From Chromatiales bacterium (GTDB taxonomy: Bacteria > Pseudomonadota > Gammaproteobacteria > Chromatiales > Chromatiaceae), in the NCBI GenBank assembly GCA_022360905.1, contig JAKSBX010000056.1:1-64000 (forward strand): a stretch of DNA of 64,000 nt, in the 5' to 3' direction. Each line of letters starts with the position of its first letter. The stretch's first letter is position 1. The notes under the pieces were generated by a model that was not told where the DNA came from, ran no database searches, and worked only from the letters and a program-made list of their open reading frames with translations. The position numbers and the translations under genes are program-made. Of this stretch, positions 1-8,750 are shown piece after piece.

Positions 1-2
1 GC

Positions 3-110
3 TATCAAAAGCGTAATGGCGAATACATGCAGAAGAGTAAATTCAACATCTCCAGCAAAGATCAGGCGAAAGGCATTATCGATGCCTTACAAAAGTGGTC
101 TGAAGAGTAG
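3..110 (+). CDS. C-terminal end of an unidentified protein (cut by window start)
   Basis: An open frame enters from the left edge and ends at a TAG at 108-110. The 35 visible residues end in KGIIDALQKWSEE and are polar and helix-prone, with an aromatic/basic stretch before them. Too little is present to name a family. It is the only frame open across this stretch and it stops just before repeat-rich intergenic DNA, which supports a real gene end, but the identity is unknown. Confidence 0.45.
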   Translation, partial: YQKRNGEYMQKSKFNISSKDQAKGIIDALQKWSEE

Positions 111-246
111 CCCGACAGCCCAGTTTGGAATCCCCTGATTATTCTGCACGAGTTGGGGGATCAACCCTGCCGTTGTAGATGCGGAGAGTACAATCGGCCG
201 CAAATGGAGGCCAATCACCACAAAAGCTCGCTAGCGGTAAAGAATA

Positions 247-282
247 TTCAGTCCGCAAATAAACGCGAATAAACGCAAATGG
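247..282 (+). repeat. Dispersed intergenic repeat, copy 1
   Basis: Starts TTCAGTCCGCAAAT and contains two AAACGC steps, ending CAAATGG. It matches in inverted orientation the copy at 484-519 almost base for base, and matches in direct orientation the copies at 26654, 31610 and 54153. All copies are intergenic. Confidence 0.8.
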
Positions 283-483
283 TGTGTAGTGTATCGGCCC
301 GCCTGGGCAGTTCAATTCATCACCCCGGTGCAACCGGGATCCAGGATTCCCCATCAGAAGGGGTCCTGAATTACTTTTAACTATCTGGAAAACAGTTCGA
401 TTTTCCACCACTTTCGATTTACTCAGAACTTTACTGCCGGAATGACAATGATAACGCAATCAGCATAGGCTTACTGATACGCA

Positions 484-519
484 ACATTTGCGTTTATTCG
501 CGTTCATTTGCGGACTGAA
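484..519 (-). repeat. Dispersed intergenic repeat, copy 2 (inverted partner of copy 1)
   Basis: Reverse complement of copy 1 with about one difference. The pair spans 247-519 like the ends of a small non-autonomous element or a large stem. Confidence 0.8.
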
Positions 520-554
520 TGCTCTTCATGAGCGACTATTTGCAGCCAATCAAA

Positions 555-1991
555 TTATAGCGGAGCTACCTGCTCGGCCCAGGCCAGCAGATCGGTAATC
601 AAGGCCCGCTTCTGTTCGCTCAGCTCCGGGTCCGCCTCCAGCTGATCCAGGGTCTGCAGGTAGAGATCCAGGTTGATGCTGCCACCCCCCTCCTCCATCA
701 ACAAGCGTTCACTGCGATACTCCTCCCAGCGCTGCCGCTCCTCCTGATTCAGGGTTTCCGGCCAGTTTCTGGCCCGATAACGGAACAGCATCTCCACCAG
801 TCTTGGATCGTCGAATACCGGTGGGAAATCGGACAGGGTTTCAGGCGCCGACTCAACGATCTGATTCATGCGCTGTCGATCGCTGCTTGAAAAGAAACCT
901 CCGGAATAGATCGCCAGATCAGGGTCACTCACCGGCTCGAATTCACGCTGTCGATGGACCTGTTCGATTTTAGCCATGAACTGGTCCGCCTCCAGCAGTG
1001 CCGTCCGATGCCTCTCCCCCTGACGGAGATCGATCTGCCAACGCTCCGCGGATTGCGGGTCCAGGGTGTTCATCGGCACCACCACCGGGCATTTATTGAT
1101 GTGTATGGTCTTGATCGGCAGCCGCTCCACATCTTCTGGGAGTTGGTCCTTGGGTGTGAACAGGCGTTGATGCAACGCCTCGATGCTCAGGGAGAACAGC
1201 GGCTCCGGATCGTAACGTAGATCGTAGACGACAATGCCGTTTGGATTCGCGGGATGCTTGATCAACGGCATCACCATGGCGATACATCCCTGGGCCGCCG
1301 GATACATGGCGGATACGTGCAGCACCGCCTCACGCTTCTGTAGATTCAAACGTGAGGCAACCACCTGCTTGGCACGGCTGTTGAACAGATAGTCATACAG
1401 CTTCGGCTGGCGCTGTTTGACCAGTTTGGCCATGCCGATGGTGGCATAGACATCCGACAGGGCGTCATGAGCAGCCGCATGCTCAATGCCATTTGCCACA
1501 CTCAACTCCTCCAGCCGAAAGCTGGTCACCCCCTGATCGTTTTTCGGCCACTCGATCCCCTCAGGCCGCAAGGCGTGGGTCAATCGAACCATATCGATGA
1601 TATCCCAGCGGGATGAACCGTTCTGCCACTCTCTGGCATAGGGATCGTAGAGATTACGGTAGAGGGTATTGCGCGTGACTTCATCATCGAAACGCAGGCT
1701 GTTGTAGCCCACACCACAGGTTCCCGGCGCTGCCAGTTGCTGATGGATGGCACCAATGAACTCGGCCTCCACCAGACCGTGCTGCTGGGCGTACTGAGGG
1801 GTTATACCGGTTATCATGCAGGCAACCGGCTGGGGCAACATATCATCACTGGGTTTACAGTAGATAACCAGCGGCTTACCTACCGGGTTGAGATCCTCAT
1901 CGGTTCGCACACCGGCAAACTGGGAGGCCCTGTCGCGACGGGGGTCCGCACCCCAGGTTTCATAATCGTGCCAATAGAAGCTGAATGCCAT
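555..1991 (-). CDS. sbcB: Exodeoxyribonuclease I
   Basis: A processive 3'-to-5' exonuclease on single-stranded DNA that acts in recombination and in mismatch-repair excision. The 478 residues match the usual length. The N-terminal DEDDh exonuclease domain is intact: HDYET with acidic residues D9 and E11, the RFDDE motif near residue 105, and AHDALSD near 175-185. RPEGIEWP and DYLF blocks typical of the E. coli enzyme are present, followed by the SH3-like and helical C-terminal domains. It ends about 560 bases from the previous gene and is probably monocistronic; the next gene (TRAP permease) is read in the same direction and lies just upstream. Confidence 0.96.
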   Translation of the reverse strand: MAFSFYWHDYETWGADPRRDRASQFAGVRTDEDLNPVGKPLVIYCKPSDDMLPQPVACMITGITPQYAQQHGLVEAEFIGAIHQQLAAPGTCGVGYNSLRFDDEVTRNTLYRNLYDPYAREWQNGSSRWDIIDMVRLTHALRPEGIEWPKNDQGVTSFRLEELSVANGIEHAAAHDALSDVYATIGMAKLVKQRQPKLYDYLFNSRAKQVVASRLNLQKREAVLHVSAMYPAAQGCIAMVMPLIKHPANPNGIVVYDLRYDPEPLFSLSIEALHQRLFTPKDQLPEDVERLPIKTIHINKCPVVVPMNTLDPQSAERWQIDLRQGERHRTALLEADQFMAKIEQVHRQREFEPVSDPDLAIYSGGFFSSSDRQRMNQIVESAPETLSDFPPVFDDPRLVEMLFRYRARNWPETLNQEERQRWEEYRSERLLMEEGGGSINLDLYLQTLDQLEADPELSEQKRALITDLLAWAEQVAPL

Positions 1992-2048
1992 AGCTATAGT
2001 TTAATCCTAGTTATCATCTGATTGGATCAATGAGCAGATCAAGGGTGA

Positions 2049-4589
2049 CTACGCTTTACGCCGCTGCTGCACCATCAACACCAGGGCCAACAGTAGCAGC
2101 GGCAGTATCAGAAACCAGTTTTTATTCGGTTGCTGCTGAGGCAGATAATAGCCATGGACGCGGTGGGTAAAACCTGCTTCCAGTCCCGCCCCTTCCGCCG
2201 GGCTCATAAACACCACATCAACCACCCTCAGCCCTTCACTATCTGCTTCGGTCAGCAAGCCAAAGGACTCCAGGGAGAGCTCACCCTCTACCGTCGGCGC
2301 CTGCAACAGCACATCCCGCTGCTTGAACTCACCGTTCTCCTCCTCCACCGACACTTGCACGCGCAGCTTGTCACCAGACTGGAGCTTAGCAAGATAGGCA
2401 TCAATCTGCTGTGGCGGCTGCCACGCCATGGACGGAAACATCTGTTCCTGCCAGAAATCGGGGCGGAACAGGGAGAACACGACCAACAGCAGTACAGCGC
2501 TCTCCCATAAGCGGCTGCGAACGATCAGCCAACCCTGGGTTGCGGAGACAAACAGCAGCATCGCCGCAAGCCCCTGCAGTGCGATCAACAGAAAGTCCCC
2601 CACACCGGAGACACCGATCATCAGCAGTTCCGTGTTGAAGATGAACATAAACGGCAGAATGGCGGTACGGATATCGTAAAAAAATGAACGCAGGCCGGTA
2701 TGGATCGGATCGCCGCCGGAGATACCGGCCGCGGCATAGGCCGCCAGACCTACCGGTGGTGTGTCATCGGCCAGGATGCCGAAATAGAAGACAAACATAT
2801 GCACCGCAACCAATGGGATGTCGAGTCCGTGGGAAGCGGAGAGTTGAACGATCACCGGGGCCATCAGGGTCGATACCACGATGTAGTTCGCTGTGGTGGG
2901 CAGGCCCATTCCCAGGATCATACAGATCAGGGCGGTCAGCAGCAGCATCAGCACCACGGACCCCATGGAGAGCACCTCCACCAGCTCTCCCAGCACTTGG
3001 CCGATACCGGTCAGGCTGACGGTACCCACAACGATACCGGCCGTGGCGGTGGCAACACCGATGCCGATCATATTCCTGGCACCATTCTCCAGACCGGTGA
3101 CCAGGGATCTGAAACCGTTGCGAAACCCCTCAGTCAATCGATTCCCGGTATAGAGAGCCCGTAGCGCCCCCTGAGTCAGCTGTATCACCATCATCAGACA
3201 GATCGCATAAAAGACCGAAGTGGCCGGAGAGAGGCGCAACAGCATCAGACACCAGACCAGAACCAAAATGGGCAACAGAAAATGCAGCCCACCCAACAGG
3301 GCCTGGCCCGGGGTCAGCCCTTCCAGGATCTTCTCATCCTGCTGGCGCAATCCATATCGGACCTCACCGTAGATCAACAATCCGTAGAGCGACAGGATCA
3401 GCAGTGCATTTCCCCAAAAACTGTACTCTCCCAGCAATTGATCGACCAACCCCACCAACCAATAAGCCAGAAGAAAAAACAGCGCTACCCCTGAGAGGGT
3501 CAATCCCCATCTAAGCAGACGGGACCAGAGCGTGCCCACATGGCTGCGGCTTGCCGCGGGCATACCCGCCTTAACCGCCTCCAGGTGGACCAGATAGAGC
3601 AGCGCAATATAACTCAGCAGTGCGGGCAGAAAGGCGTGTTTGATCACCTGCAGGTAGGAGAGATTGAGATACTCCACCATCAGGAACGCCGCCGCCCCCA
3701 TCACCGGCGGCATGATCTGACCGTTGGTCGAGGCCGCTACTTCGATCGCTCCAGACTTCTCCGCAGAAAAACCGATCTTCTTCATCAGCGGAATGGTGAA
3801 GGTACCGGTGGTGACCACATTGGCGATGGAGGAGCCGGAGACCATGCCGGTCAATCCCGATGCCAGCACCGCCGCCTTGGCAGGTCCTCCCCGGCGATGG
3901 CCCACCAGGGCGTAGGCGACGCGGATGAAATAGTGTCCCCCACCCGCCTGCTCCAACAGGCTGCCGAACAGCACAAACAGAAACACAAAGCCGGCGGAGA
4001 CCCCCACCGCAACGCCGAACACCCCCTCGGTAGAGAGCCACTGGTGTGAGGCGACCCGCTCCAGGGAGGCCCCTTTATGGGCCAGCAGGTCGGGCAATAT
4101 GGGTCCGGCAAAGGTATAGCCTAGAAAACAGGCGCCGATCAGCATCAGTGGCCAGCCCAGCGCCCTTCGGGTTGCTTCCAACAGTAACAACACACCGGCT
4201 ACCGCCACCCCGACATCGAATCCAGAGGGAGCCCCTGCCCGCTCAGCCAGCGCTTCATAAAAGAGAAACAAGTAGGCCGCACAAAAGGCGGCGGTTGCTG
4301 CCAACAACCAGTCGATCAAAGGGATCTGATGGCTGATGCGTCGTCTGAAGGGAAAAAACAGATAGGCCAGAAAGATGGCAAACGCGAGGTGGATTGAACG
4401 GATCTCAGTATCGTTGAAGACACCTATCCCGAAGGTAAAGGGCAGTGGGGAGGCCGCCCACAGCTGAAACAGTGCCCAGCAAAGTGCGGTAGCCATGAGG
4501 AAACTTTTGGTCAAACCTGTGGGACGCCTCCCACCGTACTCAACCGTCTCCACCATTTCCAATCGATTTACGTTATTCTTCTGCACCAT
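2049..4589 (-). CDS. TRAP transporter permease, fused small and large subunits (TAXI type)
   Basis: Inner-membrane part of a sodium-driven tripartite uptake system for an unknown substrate, probably a carboxylate or amino acid. About 846 residues with roughly 18 hydrophobic segments. The front quarter corresponds to the DctQ-like four-helix subunit; the rest is DctM-like, with the conserved VSGSSIANVVTTG and GMGLPTTANY blocks. An extra soluble stretch near residues 710-800 precedes a last membrane helix. The start is unsure: ATG at 4589 has an AGG about 10 bases upstream; ATG at 4616 would overlap the divergent gene, and ATG at 4556 lies just before the conserved EYGGRR. Its receptor is at 7699-8649, unusually separated from it by other genes. 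Confidence 0.93.
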   Translation of the reverse strand: MVQKNNVNRLEMVETVEYGGRRPTGLTKSFLMATALCWALFQLWAASPLPFTFGIGVFNDTEIRSIHLAFAIFLAYLFFPFRRRISHQIPLIDWLLAATAAFCAAYLFLFYEALAERAGAPSGFDVGVAVAGVLLLLEATRRALGWPLMLIGACFLGYTFAGPILPDLLAHKGASLERVASHQWLSTEGVFGVAVGVSAGFVFLFVLFGSLLEQAGGGHYFIRVAYALVGHRRGGPAKAAVLASGLTGMVSGSSIANVVTTGTFTIPLMKKIGFSAEKSGAIEVAASTNGQIMPPVMGAAAFLMVEYLNLSYLQVIKHAFLPALLSYIALLYLVHLEAVKAGMPAASRSHVGTLWSRLLRWGLTLSGVALFFLLAYWLVGLVDQLLGEYSFWGNALLILSLYGLLIYGEVRYGLRQQDEKILEGLTPGQALLGGLHFLLPILVLVWCLMLLRLSPATSVFYAICLMMVIQLTQGALRALYTGNRLTEGFRNGFRSLVTGLENGARNMIGIGVATATAGIVVGTVSLTGIGQVLGELVEVLSMGSVVLMLLLTALICMILGMGLPTTANYIVVSTLMAPVIVQLSASHGLDIPLVAVHMFVFYFGILADDTPPVGLAAYAAAGISGGDPIHTGLRSFFYDIRTAILPFMFIFNTELLMIGVSGVGDFLLIALQGLAAMLLFVSATQGWLIVRSRLWESAVLLLVVFSLFRPDFWQEQMFPSMAWQPPQQIDAYLAKLQSGDKLRVQVSVEEENGEFKQRDVLLQAPTVEGELSLESFGLLTEADSEGLRVVDVVFMSPAEGAGLEAGFTHRVHGYYLPQQQPNKNWFLILPLLLLALVLMVQQRRKA

Positions 4590-4614
4590 CTGTTCACAAC
4601 CTGCGCCGCGAGCC

Positions 4615-5355
4615 ATGTGTCTTAAATCCCAGATAGCTACTCTAACACTCTTGATCTGTTGCGTATCGATCCTACCCGCTTTTGCAGATGAGGCGGTTGA
4701 GGCGTTCTGGCGCCATCAGGTCGAATTGGGGCTGAATGGCGCTTCCGGCAACAGTGAAACCGTAAACCTTCATCTGGGTTTCAATACCGACTATGCCGAC
4801 CCACTGAAAACCTGGAAATTTTCATCCGCCTACGATCGTTCGAAAAGTGATGGAGATGTCTCGGCAAACCGCTTCTTCGCCGACTTGAAACGGGAATGGA
4901 TCTGGCCGGAAAACCCCTGGTTCTCATTCCTCCAGGGGCGCTACGACTGGGATGAGTTCAAGGATTGGGACGATCGTTTCTCCGCCGCCGGCGGTATCGG
5001 CTACCAACACCTGAAGAACGACCACTGGGATATCGCCAGCCGGGTTGGTTTGGGTGGATCGATCAGCCGTGGCGACGAGGAAGACAGCAAAACTCCGGAA
5101 CTGGTACTGGCACTCGATCTGGGCTGGATCATCTCCGAGTATGAGCGATTCGAATTCACCACCGCCCTCTATCCGGACCTGGATGATACCGGCGAGTACC
5201 GTAATCTGACCGCGATCAGCTGGTCGATGAAAATGGCCGAAGCCCGCAATCTCGCCATCAAACTTGGGCTAAGAAACGAATACGACTCCAATGTCAGTGA
5301 AGACAAAGAGAATAACGACTTCACCTATAACATCTCACTCTTGTGGCAAATTTGA
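4615..5355 (+). CDS. DUF481 family outer-membrane protein (YdiY-like)
   Basis: Predicted secreted beta-strand-rich protein of the DUF481 family, often annotated salt-induced outer-membrane protein; molecular function unknown. I place the start at ATG 4615, because it gives a clean signal peptide (hydrophobic core TLLICCVSIL, cleavage after PAFA) and 246 residues; an upstream in-frame ATG at 4495 would put 40 odd residues ahead of the signal. Alternating aromatic/polar strands such as GIGYQH and RYDWDEF, and the final aromatic-rich strand, suit a barrel. It is divergent from the TRAP permease with start codons nearly touching. Confidence 0.85.
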   Translation: MCLKSQIATLTLLICCVSILPAFADEAVEAFWRHQVELGLNGASGNSETVNLHLGFNTDYADPLKTWKFSSAYDRSKSDGDVSANRFFADLKREWIWPENPWFSFLQGRYDWDEFKDWDDRFSAAGGIGYQHLKNDHWDIASRVGLGGSISRGDEEDSKTPELVLALDLGWIISEYERFEFTTALYPDLDDTGEYRNLTAISWSMKMAEARNLAIKLGLRNEYDSNVSEDKENNDFTYNISLLWQI

Positions 5356-5392
5356 ACCGCTCGATGCTGAGATCTCAACGCCTTGGCACACC

Positions 5393-5435
5393 AGTGTAGT
5401 GTCCTATAATCGTCAAACAATAAGGACACTACGCT
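5393..5435. terminator. Stem-loop between convergent genes
   Basis: Arms GTAGTGTCCT and AGGACACTAC, extended by an imperfect AG(T/C), around a 17-base loop. It lies between the ends of the DUF481 gene and the leftward secreted-protein gene. No clear U-run follows on either strand, so a terminator role is only plausible. Confidence 0.4.
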
Positions 5436-5448
5436 AGAGCCTGTCGAA

Positions 5449-5958
5449 TCATTCTTCTGGTCGCCTCGTGGCATCGAAGCTTATTTTACCGTGATGTGAC
5501 GCGCTGTATCCGACACAGTGCTGTTCGAACGCCATGTCGAGGAACTCGATGCCACCTGCCTCGTCATACGTGACGCTATAGACTTCAAACCATCCGCTAA
5601 GGTCACTGCAATACCGGCCACTGCTATCGGAAAACAAGAGCCCTGGTTGAGCTCTGCCTTGTAAGGGTATACGCCCGACATTTTCATAGAATCCTGATTT
5701 GATTTCGGACTCGTTTGGTGCCGCAATATCCAGTGTCCACCAATTGGGTGTTTGACCGGGAAGATCATCAATCGTTACTGTGATGCTGTTATCGAGGTAT
5801 CGGAAAACTTCGATAACAGCCGTCTCAGATGTATAGACGTAACGCTTGCCACGCCCAGAGAAATCCCCTGAAGCACTCGTAATTTCAACGAGGAATTCTG
5901 CATGCAGAGTAGCAGATGCAATAGCCAGTAAGAACAATGGATAGAAATGGAGTTTCAT
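5449..5958 (-). CDS. Secreted protein of unknown function
   Basis: 169 residues with a clear signal peptide (MKLHFYPLFLLAIASATLHA, cleavage near residue 20) and a mature beta-rich domain. The C-terminal half holds SSGRYCSDLSGWFEV and FEQHCVGYSASHHG. This pattern, a glycine and cysteine turn followed by an F-x-Q-H-C motif, recurs in many uncharacterised proteobacterial exported proteins. The two cysteines may form a disulfide. The start codon sits four bases from the end of the transposon-like cassette beginning at 5962, so its native upstream region has probably been replaced and no good ribosome site is seen. Function unknown. Confidence 0.7.
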   Translation of the reverse strand: MKLHFYPLFLLAIASATLHAEFLVEITSASGDFSGRGKRYVYTSETAVIEVFRYLDNSITVTIDDLPGQTPNWWTLDIAAPNESEIKSGFYENVGRIPLQGRAQPGLLFSDSSGRYCSDLSGWFEVYSVTYDEAGGIEFLDMAFEQHCVGYSASHHGKISFDATRRPEE

Positions 5959-5982
5959 TTAGGGCCTGTTAACCTGAATTCC

Positions 5983-6596
5983 ATTGTAAGATGTTGTATT
6001 AGAGTTGTTTGCAGATTCTATTACTGTCAGACCTGCTGCCGATATGAGAGATAACCCTGTCAGAAAAGACTGACACACAAACGTCCAGATTACCCATCGG
6101 GTAGCACCGAACGAAACCATAGCAATTTCGTAGAAAGCTTTGATTTCGTTAAAAGTAACGCCCAAACACCATGGTATGTTCGTGCATTTTCGTCCTAGAG
6201 TTTCGCGTCGTTATAAATGACGAAATTCAGCACCAATGGCTCGGGATCGAGGAACTCGACATCCCCTCGCTTTTATAACATTGCTTAATTATTCATGTTC
6301 AGAGTCTAAAACCCCCAGTCATTGACAACGGCTCGTCTGTAACCGACAGATTGAATGAAAAGAATACAATCGCTAACATAGTGTCTTGTATCAATATGGA
6401 ACTGAATTGAACAAGGAAGGAGCAAGTAATGATACCAGCAACTTTGTTAAAACAGCTCAAACAAAGTGCCACCACCAACCATCCACTTTCGCCACCCCCA
6501 CTGATCCACACCCATGCAAAGTGAACCGTGAGTCAAATTGGGTCTCAGGCAGAAATTGGATCAATTTCAACGGACTACTATTTAAGAAGGTGTCAA
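5983..6596. other. A+T-rich stretch without a convincing gene
   Basis: Two leftward frames of 68 and 70 codons (5959-6165 and 6299-6511) have hydrophobic stretches but no ribosome sites and no recognisable family; the first runs into the element end. I see only the ribosome site AAGAAGG at 6584-6590 belonging to the methyltransferase. Confidence 0.5.
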
Positions 6597-7463
6597 ATGA
6601 CTGACTCTCTTTTTTTGTTTAAGGATTTCGATGAATCAACCTATTTGAAACTGAACCCGGATGTCTCTGCTGCTGTTGAGGAGCAATCTTTCAAATCTGG
6701 GCTAGAACACTGTTTACTTCATGGCATTTATGAGGATCGTCCCGGGGTGCCGGATGCCATAAAGATACATATGCGCAGCCACAGCGATGATCTGACACCA
6801 CCCCCGGGCAACCTACGCGCTAGGGTGCATGGAGATGAAAGACTGGAGGAGTTCATTAGAGTCGGTAAGCTTTTATCCTATAACCTCTTCTCATCTTTCG
6901 TTTCCTTAACTGAAAAAACCAGCGGAAACCAGATATTGGATTTTGGCTGTGGGTGCGGTCGCGTCATCAGTTACCTATCTACACTGCTCATGAACAATCA
7001 TTTTTACGGCAGTGATATTGACCAAGAGGCGATCACCTGGTGTAAGAACAATTTGTCGACTATCGCTGAGTTCACTACTAACGACACCTATCCGCCACTC
7101 CCCTTTGACGATAGTTTTTTTGATATTGTCTACTCGGTCTCAGTCTTTACTCATCTCCCGGAAAAGATGCAGTTTCTATGGCTTGAAGAGCTGAAACGGG
7201 TCACGAGAAAGGGAGGTTACCTGTTCATCACAACTCATGGTGAGGAACTTGCACCGGTTCAGATCCGCAAACAGGTGAATGACTATGGATTCCATTACGG
7301 AGTGGGCAAAGGAACCGACGGCCTACCCGATTTTTATCAAACCACTTTTCACACTGAAAACTATATCCGCCGCCGTTGGTCAAACTATTTCGAAATCGTA
7401 AATATCGTTAAAAAAGGCATACTGAGTCACCAGGATCTTGTTATATGCCGGAGAACCGCATAG
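6597..7463 (+). CDS. SAM-dependent methyltransferase with an N-terminal YLxLNPDV domain
   Basis: Start chosen at ATG 6597 because AAGAAGG lies six bases upstream; the 288-residue product begins MTDSLFLFKDF. Residues about 8-45 (FDESTYLKLNPDV to LLHGIYEDRP) match a short module found at the front of glycosyltransferases and methyltransferases of surface-polysaccharide clusters. Then a class I methyltransferase fold: LDFGCGCGR (SAM loop), GSDID, and LPFDDSFFDIVYSVSVFTHL. Substrate unknown; a sugar or other small molecule is a guess. Codon use is more A+T-rich than neighbours, and the gene is alone inside the putative element. Confidence 0.85.
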   Translation: MTDSLFLFKDFDESTYLKLNPDVSAAVEEQSFKSGLEHCLLHGIYEDRPGVPDAIKIHMRSHSDDLTPPPGNLRARVHGDERLEEFIRVGKLLSYNLFSSFVSLTEKTSGNQILDFGCGCGRVISYLSTLLMNNHFYGSDIDQEAITWCKNNLSTIAEFTTNDTYPPLPFDDSFFDIVYSVSVFTHLPEKMQFLWLEELKRVTRKGGYLFITTHGEELAPVQIRKQVNDYGFHYGVGKGTDGLPDFYQTTFHTENYIRRRWSNYFEIVNIVKKGILSHQDLVICRRTA

Positions 7464-7483
7464 CTCACAAATATTTATCGACT

Positions 7484-7539
7484 AGGGCCTGTTAACACGA
7501 ATCCCAGCAGGGCGCATTGGATTCGTGTTAACAGGCCCT
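7484..7539. repeat. Perfect 21-bp inverted repeat made of two element ends
   Basis: Left arm 7484-7504 and right arm 7519-7539 are perfect reverse complements with a 14-base loop. Each arm carries the GGGCCTGTTAACAC element end. Just downstream of the methyltransferase stop, it could also act as a terminator hairpin, but no U-run follows. Confidence 0.85.
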
Positions 7540-7698
7540 TAACTTGTTGTTCAACAAATTATCCAGACTTCCGGTATTAACTTACCTATTCTCTAATTAA
7601 CCCAACTTCAATAATTCGAAGTTTTTTCGGTCGGTTTTTCTGTATATTTCTTCAAACCCTAGCTAGGGAGATCCCTTACTGACCGGGTTAATAATAAT

Positions 7699-8649
7699 CT
7701 ACAGCCAACCCTTCTCTTTGTAGTAACGCAGCGCGCCTTTATGAAATGGCGCTGTATTACCCTCCAGCATCGCCGCGGCCTGAAGATGGGCAAATGCAGG
7801 GTGCAGCTGACGGAACTTATCCAGGTTATCGAACACGGTCTTTACCAGTTGGTAGACCACCTCTTCGTCAACATGCTCGGCTGTGACCAGGGTTGCCTTG
7901 ACGCCAAAGGTAGGTGTGTCGATATCGCTACCGCGATAGACCCCGCCAGCCACCGTTGCCGGGGCATAGTAGGGCGTTGTCTCGATCAGTTTTTCAACCA
8001 GATCCCCGGCCACGGCGACCAGGCGGGTATCACAGGCGGTAGCCGCCTCTTTGATCGAGGCGTTGGGGTGACCCACCACATAGACCATGGCATCGATCTT
8101 GTTGTCGCACAGGGCCCGGGCCTGCTCGGTGGCTTTCAATTCCGATGCCAGCTTGAAGTCCTGCTTACTCCAGCCATGCTTCTCCATCATGATCTCCATG
8201 GTGCCCCGCTGACCGGAACCCGGATTACCGATGTTGACCCGTTTGCCTTTCAGGTCAGTAAAAGTTTTGATGCCGCTCTCTTTACGAGCCATCACGGTAA
8301 ACGGTTCACTATGGATGGAAAAAACCGCCCGCAGGTTCTTGTTGGCGCCCTGTTTTGAGAACTTTGAACTACCTTGATAGGCGTGATACTGCCAATCGGA
8401 TTGGGCCACACCGAAATCGAGCTCTTTCGCGGCAATGGTATTGAGGTTGAAGATGGATCCGCCGGTGGATTCCACAGAGCAACGAATCCCATGATCCTTT
8501 CTGCCCTTGTTCAACAGCCGGCAGATGGCACCACCCGTCGGATAGTAGACTCCGGTAAGACCACCCGTACCGATGCTGATAAACCGCTGTTCTGCACTGA
8601 TACCGATCAGCGGTAACATCAACAGACCTATCCCAAGTAACTTTTTCAT
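7699..8649 (-). CDS. TAXI-family TRAP transporter substrate-binding protein
   Basis: Periplasmic receptor for a TRAP uptake system. 316 residues with a signal peptide (MKKLLGIGLLMLPLIGISA), then the TAXI fold start FISIGTGGLTGVYYPTGGA. Other family blocks are DFGVAQSDW, LKGKRVNIGNPGSG and a C-terminal PFHKGALRYYKEKG. GGAGGT lies seven bases before the ATG. Receptors of this type normally sit next to a fused permease; the only candidate is at 2049-4589, in the same direction but 3 kb away. The ligand cannot be told from sequence. Confidence 0.93.
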   Translation of the reverse strand: MKKLLGIGLLMLPLIGISAEQRFISIGTGGLTGVYYPTGGAICRLLNKGRKDHGIRCSVESTGGSIFNLNTIAAKELDFGVAQSDWQYHAYQGSSKFSKQGANKNLRAVFSIHSEPFTVMARKESGIKTFTDLKGKRVNIGNPGSGQRGTMEIMMEKHGWSKQDFKLASELKATEQARALCDNKIDAMVYVVGHPNASIKEAATACDTRLVAVAGDLVEKLIETTPYYAPATVAGGVYRGSDIDTPTFGVKATLVTAEHVDEEVVYQLVKTVFDNLDKFRQLHPAFAHLQAAAMLEGNTAPFHKGALRYYKEKGWL

Positions 8650-8750
8650 GTTTCACGACCTCCGTTGGTTTTTCGATCTTTGAATTTTAATTCTGTTCAC
8701 CCGCTCTTCAGACTGGCTTCCTCTGTGGGAATTGCTGCGCACTCCGGGTA

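Larger units (their letters stand above)
111..554. other. Intergenic stretch with an inverted pair of dispersed repeats
   Basis: No convincing gene. An inverted pair of the dispersed repeat bounds 247-519. Between the arms is a hairpin-like segment near 340-370 (CCCC / GGGG arms around ATCAGAA). A 106-codon leftward frame across 139-459 runs through both repeat copies, has no recognisable domain and no ribosome site, and I do not accept it as a gene. Confidence 0.6.
5962..7538. mobile_element. Putative non-autonomous element carrying a methyltransferase gene
   Basis: The left end reads GGGCCTGTTAAC followed, after two differing bases, by GAAT. The right end, read inward, gives the same 12 bases then two differing bases and GAAT (16 of 18 match). 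Each end is flanked by TTA (5959-5961 and 7539-7541), as a three-base target duplication would be; TNA targets are known for some IS5-family groups. No transposase is inside. The interior is visibly more A+T-rich than the flanks and holds one good gene, a SAM methyltransferase. A third copy of the end lies at 7484-7504 and a fourth, alone, at 13601-13614. Confidence 0.5.

Noticed and set aside
139..459. 106-codon leftward frame at the start of the window
   Set aside because: It runs through a repeat copy and a hairpin, has no domain or ribosome site, and looks like non-coding DNA open by chance.
4495..4614. 40-residue N-terminal extension of the DUF481 protein
   Set aside because: It would put a signal peptide in mid-protein; the ATG at 4615 gives a normal secreted protein.
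5959..6165. 68-codon leftward frame with hydrophobic stretches
   Set aside because: Its stop lies in the target duplication of the putative element and no ribosome site or homologous pattern is visible.
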